Positions 1 through 5,449 of a DNA stretch of 6,781 nt are shown in pieces. The position numbers and the translations under genes are program-made. The DNA comes from AB-629-J13 sp964518835 (GTDB lineage: Bacteria > Fidelibacterota > Marinisomatia > Marinisomatales > AB-629-J13), in assembly GCA_964518835.1 (NCBI GenBank), contig CAZFKU010000063.1:1-6781 (forward strand), read 5' to 3'. Under the pieces are notes generated by a model that worked only from the letters and a program-made list of their open reading frames with translations, searched no databases and had not been told where the DNA came from. Within the stretch, counting starts at the first letter, position 1. Every line of letters starts with the position of its first letter.

Positions 1-1029
1 AAGGAAGAATCAGACTGTGCCGGTATTATTGGTGGAAATTCTATTTGTGGATGTATGGATAGTACCGCTACGAATTATTGGGTGGATGCAACTTTTGATG
101 ACGGCAGTTGTGAATTTGAAATTGATACATCTAATGTGGATACAACGTATGGATGTACAGACAGTACAGCAGCTAATTACGATTCAACTGCAGTCTTGTC
201 AGATGATTCCTGTGCCTACTCAATCCAAAAATTAGTGTGGGAAACATACGGTTCTTCAGAGTCTGAGTTTGAAATATTTAGAGATGGATTTCAATTTGTT
301 ATTTCCGTGGCTAAATTTGCTGGAGATTCATTAAATGTGATTGGTTATGTAGATCAATGGGAACAGGGTATTTACGTAATACTTGATGGAATTTTCACAG
401 GATTATTTGATTTAAAGGATTATTCATATTCATCTGATGTTCCCAGCGGGTTTTGGACTACGTTGACGTTGGTTTATGAAACCGGATGGAGCCAATCCTA
501 CGATTCTGGATATCCTGATTATCCCATCAGCGAGGTTTATGACTACGTTGCATCACATGTATTTGAATGGTGCCATGAACATTATTATTCGGTGGATGGT
601 GATTGCTATCATGCTGGAGATATTTCCATTCTTCAAGAACTGGTGGGTAATTTTGCTCCCAGCGTACTGGTCACGATGGAAGAACCGGAATGGGAAAACG
701 GCAGGTTAATACATTTCCATTGTCAGGGGTGTATTCTTGAAACCACTTTACCGGAAAGTATCGGGAACCTGACCGAACTCAGGGAATTTTTCATATCCAA
801 CACACTGTTAACCGGAGAAATTCCGGAATCCATGTTTGATCTTGAAAATCTTGAATTGATGATATTGAATAATAATCAATTAAGCGGAACCATCCCGGAA
901 ACCATTTGCAATCTGGATATTGAGAATATGATTTTCGAGTTGGACAACAATCAATTTTGTCCACAATATCCAGAATGTATTGAAGAAATTATTGGAAATC
1001 AGGACACATCCCAATGTGAGGGTGGATAA
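1..1029 (+). CDS. Secreted leucine-rich-repeat protein, 5' partial
   Basis: The frame is open to the left edge, so the true start lies upstream; the ATG at 55 falls inside a repeat (residue 19 of the visible 342) and is not a start. Residues 5-16 (DCAG..GG) and two GCxD...NY...D.SC repeats (17-37, 51-71) resemble calcium-binding-like repeats of marine surface proteins. Residues 74-200 form a region I do not recognise, rich in Tyr, Trp and acidic residues. From residue 201 (DCYHAGD) onward it matches the usual lead-in to plant-type LRRs. Three LxG.IPES/T.xNL repeats have their prolines at 251, 275 and 299, a strict 24-residue period, followed by a Cys-containing cap (FCPQYPEC...DTSQC). Such LRRs usually serve in extracellular binding or adhesion; the ligand cannot be inferred. 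The protein ends right after the cap with no sorting domain. The next gene begins 44 bases later and may be co-transcribed. Confidence 0.85.
   Translation, partial: KEESDCAGIIGGNSICGCMDSTATNYWVDATFDDGSCEFEIDTSNVDTTYGCTDSTAANYDSTAVLSDDSCAYSIQKLVWETYGSSESEFEIFRDGFQFVISVAKFAGDSLNVIGYVDQWEQGIYVILDGIFTGLFDLKDYSYSSDVPSGFWTTLTLVYETGWSQSYDSGYPDYPISEVYDYVASHVFEWCHEHYYSVDGDCYHAGDISILQELVGNFAPSVLVTMEEPEWENGRLIHFHCQGCILETTLPESIGNLTELREFFISNTLLTGEIPESMFDLENLELMILNNNQLSGTIPETICNLDIENMIFELDNNQFCPQYPECIEEIIGNQDTSQCEGG
49..213 (+). repeat. Two tandem GCTD-type Cys/Asp protein repeats
   Basis: Two 21-residue repeats of the form GC(T/M)D-S-T-A-x-N-Y...D(D)xSC lie at 49-111 and 151-213, separated by 13 residues. 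Conserved Cys pairs and Asp/Asn residues suggest small disulfide- and calcium-stabilised units between domains. A third copy, in the M23 peptidase at 3889-3951, has the same length and Cys spacing. This is repetition at the protein level; the DNA copies have diverged. Confidence 0.75.
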
Positions 1030-1073
1030 TTTTTTAACATCAAAATAAATTGAAATATTAAGAGGATAAAATC

Positions 1074-1514
1074 ATGAAAGATTATGTAACCGGATTTATT
1101 TCTGGAGCCAGTCTCATTGCAGGAGCACTCATGTTAATGGGTGCAAATAAAGGTGATGTGATTAAAACGGGTGAAATTCAGATATTCGACAGAGAAACAG
1201 GAAAAATTGCCCTTCATCTTTTTGCCAATTCCGGATCGGGAGGATTGGTAATTTCCAGGACGGATGACACAGAAAATTCTTCGAAAATTGTCTTGGGCTG
1301 TGAGTCGAATGGAGGTTCAGTTGCTATTTATAATTCAAAAAATAAAATTGTCGGAGGATTGGTTCCTGATACAAATGACGGAGGCACATTGACTTTAAAT
1401 AACGAATTCGGAGAAAACAGATGTTATCTGGGAGCTGACAGCAAAAACAACGGTCTGATTCAATTGTTTGACAGTTACGGTTATTTCGGCTGGCAGGAAT
1501 CGGGAAAAAATTGA
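1074..1514 (+). CDS. Membrane-anchored small beta-repeat protein
   Basis: This is a 146-residue protein. The start is supported by AGAGGA at 1061-1066, seven bases before the ATG. Residues 7-24 are one hydrophobic segment (GFISGASLIAGALMLMGA) that should act as an uncleaved anchor or signal. The rest reads as about five imperfect repeats of 22-26 residues, each with a short beta strand ending in a turn: GEIQIFDRETGK, LVISRTDD, VAIYNSKNK, LTLNNEFGEN and IQLFDSYGYFGW, with GG, NGG or NNG turns between them. This suggests a small beta-helix or beta-solenoid displayed outside the membrane. I recall similar anchored G-x-L-x-x-Y/F-D repeat proteins in Marinimicrobia-like genomes, but no biochemical role is known to me. 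The gene lies 44 bases after the LRR gene and is followed by a hairpin repeat that may end the transcript. Confidence 0.8.
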   Translation: MKDYVTGFISGASLIAGALMLMGANKGDVIKTGEIQIFDRETGKIALHLFANSGSGGLVISRTDDTENSSKIVLGCESNGGSVAIYNSKNKIVGGLVPDTNDGGTLTLNNEFGENRCYLGADSKNNGLIQLFDSYGYFGWQESGKN

Positions 1515-1526
1515 ATATTTTAAAAA

Positions 1527-1567
1527 TTAAAATGTCGTACTTCGATGAACTCAGTATGACATTTTAA
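1527..1567. repeat. Hairpin repeat unit (copy U4)
   Basis: A 14-bp stem (1527-1540 with 1554-1567) has a single G-U pair and closes a 13-base loop. Read on the minus strand it begins TGTCATACTGAGT, followed by ATCGAA and then a closing arm, which are the same boxes as the units at 2151-2240 and 2343-2391. It sits between the beta-repeat gene and the MAPEG gene. It could work as a bidirectional terminator by position, although only a short T-run (TTTT at the 3' arm) is present. Confidence 0.8.
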
Positions 1568-1619
1568 GATATTTGTTAAAAATAATTATCATTTATGTAA
1601 TTAGAAGGAAACTACAATC

Positions 1620-2033
1620 ATGAAAAACATCCAAATTTTTTATCCCATTTTTCCCATTGTGGTTCTCCATCTTTACGCTCATATCCACTTATGGATAAAC
1701 GCCTACAAAGCCATTAAATCTCGGGAGGTTAAATACAGATATTTCCGGGTGTATAAAAGTGATGCCCCTGACTATTTAAAATCTGCACGGGATCATTATA
1801 AAAATTTTTCAGAACAACCGGTTCTGTTTTATCTCCTCTGCGTCTTGCTGTTTATTACCGAAAATGTAACAACTCTCGATATTTACCTTGCCTGGGGATA
1901 CGCATTTTTTAAATTCATTCACAGCATCATCCGTTTTACAACCAATTTTGTTCCTCACAGAGCAAAAGCATTTTATGCATGTTTTATTATTTTAAGTGCA
2001 GGGTGGATTCGGTTTTTGATTGGTCTCTTTTAA
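1620..2033 (+). CDS. MAPEG-family integral membrane protein
   Basis: This 137-residue protein is the usual length for MAPEG (membrane-associated proteins in eicosanoid and glutathione metabolism, PF01124). Four hydrophobic segments are visible, at roughly residues 7-28, 67-82, 86-103 and 116-135. The family signature is seen as ARDHYKNFSEQPVLFY (56-71, with E65 and P67 corresponding to the conserved N.xE.P region) and HSIIRFTTNFVPHR (101-114, with R105 and R114). Characterised MAPEG members conjugate or reduce lipid peroxides using glutathione, but most bacterial members have no assigned substrate, so no enzyme activity is claimed here. AGAAGGA at 1603-1609 precedes the ATG by ten bases. It is the only gene here without surface-protein character, and the hairpin at 1527-1567 separates it from the preceding gene, so it is probably its own transcription unit. 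Confidence 0.82.
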   Translation: MKNIQIFYPIFPIVVLHLYAHIHLWINAYKAIKSREVKYRYFRVYKSDAPDYLKSARDHYKNFSEQPVLFYLLCVLLFITENVTTLDIYLAWGYAFFKFIHSIIRFTTNFVPHRAKAFYACFIILSAGWIRFLIGLF

Positions 2034-2089
2034 TATAAGAACTTGCCGCAAAGACACAAAGAATTAATTTTTTATACTAAATAATTGCA

Positions 2090-2121
2090 CTTGACTTAAT
2101 CAGCGAAGCTATTGAGTTAAG
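2090..2121. repeat. Hairpin downstream of MAPEG gene
   Basis: CTTGACTTAAT (2090-2100) pairs with ATTGAGTTAAG (2111-2121) over 11 positions including two G-U pairs. One bulged C follows, then AGC-GAA-GCT as a tight inner hairpin. It lies 57 bases after the MAPEG stop and could end that transcript, but no T-run follows, so intrinsic termination is doubtful. Its right arm can also pair with 2138-2145 or with 2420-2431. Confidence 0.65.
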
Positions 2122-2150
2122 AACGATTTGTCACACAAACTCAATTATTT

Positions 2151-2240
2151 TGTCACCTTGAGTAGTCCCGATTCATCGGGGTGTTATCGAAAGGTGGGTT
2201 TTGATTATCCTTCGATAACACTTCTCTACTCAGGATGACG
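2151..2240. repeat. Inverted pair of hairpin repeat units (U1 and U2)
   Basis: U1 (+ strand) has box A TGTCACCTTGAGTAG (2151-2165), a 16-base palindromic insert (2166-2181, stem CCCGA/TCGGG) and box B TGTTATCGAA (2182-2191); arms CACCTT and AAGGTG close it. U2 (- strand) has box A CGTCATCCTGAGTAG (2240-2226), a 5-base AGAAG spacer (2225-2221) and the identical box B (2220-2211); arms ATCCT and AGGAT close it. Being inverted, the two also pair with each other. GTGTTATCGAA (2181-2191) is a perfect inverted match to 2211-2221, and 2152-2165 pairs with 2226-2239 at 13 of 14 positions including one G-U. The whole could fold as a branched cruciform, like REP/BIME pairs of other bacteria. Confidence 0.85.
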
Positions 2241-2342
2241 AAGAAGATAAGTCTTTATTTCATTTTCGCTGTTCTTTATGACGGTTTTGTTAGCTTCAGT
2301 AATTCCGGGAACGGGACGTAGGAGGATCGAAGGGAGAGGGTT

Positions 2343-2391
2343 TGTCTCATTTCGATAACAACCACCTTCCGGTGGTTTACTCAATGTGACA
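2343..2391 (-). repeat. Hairpin repeat unit (copy U3)
   Basis: Read on the minus strand this has box A TGTCACATTGAGTAA (2391-2377), a 16-base palindromic insert (2376-2361, stem ACCACC/GGTGGT, loop GGAA) and box B TGTTATCGAA (2360-2351). The closing arm AATGAGACA (2351-2343) pairs with TGTCACATT at eight of nine positions. The insert has the same length as in U1 but an unrelated sequence. Confidence 0.85.
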
Positions 2392-2598
2392 GTTAAATCA
2401 ATTCTCCTCATTTGTCAGATTCTTAACTCAAGTCTAAATAGCTTTTCAACCCTTTGTGGAAAATTAAAAAAACTGTACCATTTTCAGACGTGAGATACAT
2501 CATATAACAAACCAAAGGTATTGATTTAATGTTTATTTCATCTTAGCTTTGACAAAACAATAACTTCATTTCTCAAACAAATTAACCGGAGGTCACTC

Positions 2599-5379
2599 AT
2601 GAAAATTTTGTTTTCTGCTTTTACCCTTTTTGCTTTTACTCTGATGATATCTTTCATCTCAGCAGAAAATCCACCGCCCAAACCGGGGAAAACAGATCAA
2701 ACACCATTCAACATGCTCCCTAAAGAAATGCTGGAAAAAGGGGAGTGGGGTTATGATCCGGAAACCAATACCGGATGGTTTGGGATCAGAGAGGGCGAAC
2801 TCACATCCGAGGAATGTGTTACCTCCGAACAATACAAAATAATTTTCCAAAGATTGGAGGAGAACATATCTGATTTAAAAGAGAGGGGAATCCTGCCTGA
2901 AACCCCAAGTCGTACCCCAACAGATTTTACCTGGCCCCTGGAAGCTACCGAAAATTTTTCTGCCAATGACTACTGGGCAATTTCAGGCTTCGTGGATCAA
3001 AACCCTTCACCGAACCAAATACTGGATTATAATTGCGGAGAACGAACTTACGATGGTCACAATGGAACAGATTATTTTATTTGGCCCCACGCCTGGAATA
3101 TGATGGACAATGAGGAGGTGGCAATTATCGCAGCCGCACCAGGAACCATAATTGATAAATACAGTCTTAATTATGATAGACGCTGTGACTGGAGCGGTTA
3201 TGAATGGAATGCCGTTTATATCCAACATGATGATGGCTCGGTAGCGATGTACGGACACATGAAATTGGGTTCATTGACATCCAAAAACATTGGCGAAACT
3301 GTGGAAAGGGGAGAATTCCTCGGTCTTGTGGGAAGTTCTGGAAATTCTACAGGACCACATCTACATCTTGAGATACGTGATGAAAATTGGGAAGTGGTGG
3401 ATCCATATCAAGGGCCCTGCAATGAAATAGGGGAATCCCACTGGGAAGATCAGCATGATTATAGAGTTCCTGGTNNNNNNNNNNNNNNNNNNNNNNNNNN
3501 NNNNNNNNNNNNNNNNNNNNNNNNNNNNNNNNNNNNNNNNNNNNNNNNNNNNNNNNNNNNNNNNNNNNNNNNNNGTTCCTGGTGGATGGAATGTCCTGAA
3601 CCCAGCATCCTGAACTACCGGGATCATTTTGTGGAAAATGAAATTGGTTATCATGTTTCTTTTTTCAGGGATGTATATGGAGGTATTCCGTTTTATTACC
3701 AGATAATTGATCCAAATGGTGATGTGTTAAATTCATTCCCAATTATCCCCAATTGGAATTATACAACCTTCTGGTGGTGGTGGGGTGGAATGTTAGTTGA
3801 CGACGGCAATTTTCCGCCGGGAGTTTATGATTACAGGGTAAGTCTTTACGGAGAAAATTTTGATCAACCCTATTACTGGAACATGGATGGATGTACCGAT
3901 CCTTCAGCCAATAATTACGACCCAGATGCCATGTATGATAATGGTACCTGCCTACCCTGCAACACAGGAAGCGAGATCAAGATCGCATTGAGTTTTGATA
4001 ATTATCCGGAAGAAACGTTTTGGACAATTAATGATGACGACAATGTGAATAATTTTATGTCCGGTGGTGGTATGAATGCTTCATTTTATACAGATAGATA
4101 TTGTGCTTCTCCCGGGATATATCAAGTTACCATTTATGACACGTATGGAGACGGTATGTGCTGTGAATTTGGAGAGGGTGGATATTCAATCCTCGTGGAT
4201 GATGTACAGGTTGCATCTGGTAGTTATTTCGGGTATGAAGATATAACAACAGTGGTCATTGAAGGCGGAAGTCAGGGCACAGTTGAAGCGGAATACAATT
4301 CCGGCTGGAATCTGGTAGGACTACCTGTGGAATCCGACAATTCATCCTACGAAACCCTCTTTCCCAATGCTTACTCAGGAACACTGTATTCATTTGATGC
4401 AGGTTATGTGGAATCGGAACAACTGGAAAACGGTACGGGATACTGGTTGAGGATGGAGGAAAGTGGTACTGTGGAATTTACCGGAGTGTTTTTCGATGAA
4501 ATTTCTGTTTCTGTTGTGGAGGGATGGAACATCGTTTCCGGTCCGTCTGAAAATGCAGGGATGTCAGATCCGGACGGATTGGTCTTTGATGGAACTGTGT
4601 ACGGATTTAACGGTTCTTATGTCAATTCAGATGTGTTTGAACCGGGGAAAGGGTATTGGCTCCGGTCGTCCGGCGATGGAACTGTCACACTTACCTCGGA
4701 TGTAAGCAGAGCAAAACAAGGCAGTTCAATGAGAGATCAATACATTGCTCAGTCATCTAAAATTCGTTTTTCTAATGGTGATGGAAACACTGTTGATCTA
4801 TTTACCGGTGCAAATATAAAGGAAGAAGATATGCCCATGTTTTCACTTCCACCTGTACCTGCAATGGGTGGGTTTGATGTCCGTTTTTCTGGAGATACAA
4901 AATATTGTAGCACAGATGATTGTTTAATTGAAGTGATGAATGATGGCAGTCCGCTAACGATTGAATGTGAAACAAAAGATGGCGAAGTTTGGGAAATTGT
5001 AGATGAAAGTGGCAATATGTTAAAGTGCGAAGGTGTTCAGGTGCTTGAGGTTAGTGGAAAATCAGAAACTCTTGTGTTGAGAAAAACCACGTCACCACAA
5101 ACCCCTGCAGAATTTTCAATTCTTTCAGCTTTTCCAAATCCATTTAATCCAATTACCACTATTCAGTTTTCAGTTCCTGATGTAGAGACGTTGGACGCAA
5201 CGTCTATACGGATTTACGATATAACAGGAAAATTGGTTGAAACCTTAGTGGATGAAAAACTTTCCCCCGGAAATCACAGTGTTCATTGGAATGCAAACGG
5301 ATTTTCAAGCGGTGTGTATGTTACAGAGTTGGTTTCGGGAAATAACAGAGAAATCCAAAAAATCATTTTACTAAAATAG
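2599..5379 (+). CDS. Secreted M23 metallopeptidase with T9SS-type sorting domain
   Basis: This reads as 926 codons including the 100-N gap. GGAGGT (2588-2593) sets the start. Residues 1-22 are a signal peptide (cleavage likely after ISA). Residues about 140-292 are a peptidase_M23 (LytM/lysostaphin-type) domain. All four key residues are present: zinc ligands H154 and D158 (HNGTD) and H256, with catalytic-type H220 (YGHM) and H254 (the HLH motif is 254-256). The fold normally cuts peptidoglycan cross-links or Gly-rich peptides. After the gap come a beta-sandwich region (about 326-425, with FWWWWGG), a GCTD repeat (431-451), a beta domain with YGDGMCC (460-556), a doubled GWNLVGLP module (569-700), a LPP.P..GFDVRFSG linker (about 750-835) and a FPNPFNP...IYDITGK...SGVYV sorting domain (839-926). 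The last suggests export by type IX secretion and surface attachment or release. Multi-domain architecture argues against a housekeeping cell-division role; prey, matrix or cell-wall degradation is inference. Confidence 0.88.
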   Translation: MKILFSAFTLFAFTLMISFISAENPPPKPGKTDQTPFNMLPKEMLEKGEWGYDPETNTGWFGIREGELTSEECVTSEQYKIIFQRLEENISDLKERGILPETPSRTPTDFTWPLEATENFSANDYWAISGFVDQNPSPNQILDYNCGERTYDGHNGTDYFIWPHAWNMMDNEEVAIIAAAPGTIIDKYSLNYDRRCDWSGYEWNAVYIQHDDGSVAMYGHMKLGSLTSKNIGETVERGEFLGLVGSSGNSTGPHLHLEIRDENWEVVDPYQGPCNEIGESHWEDQHDYRVPGXXXXXXXXXXXXXXXXXXXXXXXXXXXXXXXXXXSWWMECPEPSILNYRDHFVENEIGYHVSFFRDVYGGIPFYYQIIDPNGDVLNSFPIIPNWNYTTFWWWWGGMLVDDGNFPPGVYDYRVSLYGENFDQPYYWNMDGCTDPSANNYDPDAMYDNGTCLPCNTGSEIKIALSFDNYPEETFWTINDDDNVNNFMSGGGMNASFYTDRYCASPGIYQVTIYDTYGDGMCCEFGEGGYSILVDDVQVASGSYFGYEDITTVVIEGGSQGTVEAEYNSGWNLVGLPVESDNSSYETLFPNAYSGTLYSFDAGYVESEQLENGTGYWLRMEESGTVEFTGVFFDEISVSVVEGWNIVSGPSENAGMSDPDGLVFDGTVYGFNGSYVNSDVFEPGKGYWLRSSGDGTVTLTSDVSRAKQGSSMRDQYIAQSSKIRFSNGDGNTVDLFTGANIKEEDMPMFSLPPVPAMGGFDVRFSGDTKYCSTDDCLIEVMNDGSPLTIECETKDGEVWEIVDESGNMLKCEGVQVLEVSGKSETLVLRKTTSPQTPAEFSILSAFPNPFNPITTIQFSVPDVETLDATSIRIYDITGKLVETLVDEKLSPGNHSVHWNANGFSSGVYVTELVSGNNREIQKIILLK
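3475..3574. other. Assembly gap of 100 N inside the M23 gene
   Basis: A run of exactly 100 N suggests a placeholder of unknown true length. It falls between the M23 catalytic domain and the following beta region. Both sides stay open in one frame with this length. The nine bases before it (3466-3474) and after it (3575-3583) are both GTTCCTGGT. Confidence 0.95.
4303..4698 (+). repeat. Duplicated GWNLVGLP/GYWLR protein module in the M23 gene
   Basis: Two homologous halves start at G569 (GWNLVGLP) and G642 (GWNIVSGP), 73 residues apart. Each continues with GTLYSF or GTVYGF, then GYV or SYV, then a GTGYWLR or GKGYWLR motif. The same doubled module ends the neighbouring LamG protein (6185-6598). 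DNA identity reaches 17 bases in a row (4306-4322 and 6188-6204). The function is unknown to me; its position suggests a spacer or binding domain at the cell surface. Confidence 0.8.
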
Positions 5380-5436
5380 AACCGGTATTTCAACATTGTA
5401 GAATTGATTCAAATCGTATAAATTGATTTTAATTTT

Positions 5437-5440
5437 GGAG
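5437..5440 (+). promoter_or_regulatory. Shine-Dalgarno core that points to an ACG start
   Basis: GGAG within TTTTGGAGC lies nine bases before the ACG at 5450. It lies downstream of the only upstream in-frame start options (TTG 5423) or overlaps them (TTG 5435), so it cannot serve them. The leader resembles that of the next gene, where AAGGAGTACAAAC precedes ATG. Confidence 0.6.
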
Positions 5441-5449
5441 CATTCTACA

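Larger units (their letters stand above)
2077..2440. mobile_element. Possible MITE-like or REP-cluster insertion
   Basis: The palindrome cluster is bounded by an inverted match: ACTTGACTTAA at 2089-2099 against the complement of 2423-2433, 10 of 11 identical. The same 7-base direct repeat, CTAAATA, lies at 2077-2083 and 2434-2440. It touches the right inverted repeat directly and is five bases from the left one. There is no transposase, so if it is mobile it would be non-autonomous. In AT-rich DNA a 7-base match near two chosen ends can arise by chance, so this is only a suggestion. Confidence 0.25.
2034..2598. other. 565-base intergenic region rich in palindromes
   Basis: I see no credible gene on either strand. 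The minus-strand open frame at 2226-2411 is formed by the repeat units themselves. From the left it contains: a CGCAAAGACACAAAG-like run (2047-2061); a 32-base hairpin (2090-2121); an inverted pair of repeat units (2151-2240); a possible degenerate fifth unit (about 2294-2336); a third clear unit (2343-2391); and an inverted copy (2420-2431) of 2112-2123. From 2434 to 2587 it is AT-rich and unstructured and should hold the promoter of the M23 gene, but no convincing -35/-10 pair can be picked. The SD GGAGGT lies at 2588-2593. Confidence 0.8.

Noticed and set aside
55..57. ATG as start of the LRR gene
   Set aside because: The frame is open upstream to the edge, and this Met lies inside a conserved GCxD repeat whose first Cys is just before it.
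1573..1601. TTGTTA-17-TGTAAT as a promoter of the MAPEG gene
   Set aside because: Transcription would start at or within the ribosome site at 1603-1609, and this lineage may not use the E. coli consensus.
2226..2411. Minus-strand open frame of 61 codons in the intergenic region
   Set aside because: It is built almost entirely from the palindromic repeat units, has no recognisable domain and no good ribosome site.
2041..2440. CRISPR array
   Set aside because: The repeats are hairpins in mixed orientation with irregular spacing, and there are no uniform spacers or cas genes.
2549..2554. TTGACA as a -35 box for the M23 gene
   Set aside because: No plausible -10 hexamer lies 16-18 bases downstream.
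3773..3788. GGTGGTGGTGGGGTGG, a possible two-layer G-quadruplex
   Set aside because: It is explained by four Trp codons (TGG) followed by Gly codons in the coding frame, and two-layer quadruplexes are weak.
4749..5015. Minus-strand and other-frame open reading frames inside the large genes
   Set aside because: They overlap well-supported coding frames, show no domain features and have low-complexity shadow composition.
5380..5449. Terminator between the M23 and LamG genes
   Set aside because: No stable hairpin with a T-run is present; only AT-rich sequence with an imperfect AATTGATT repeat is seen.
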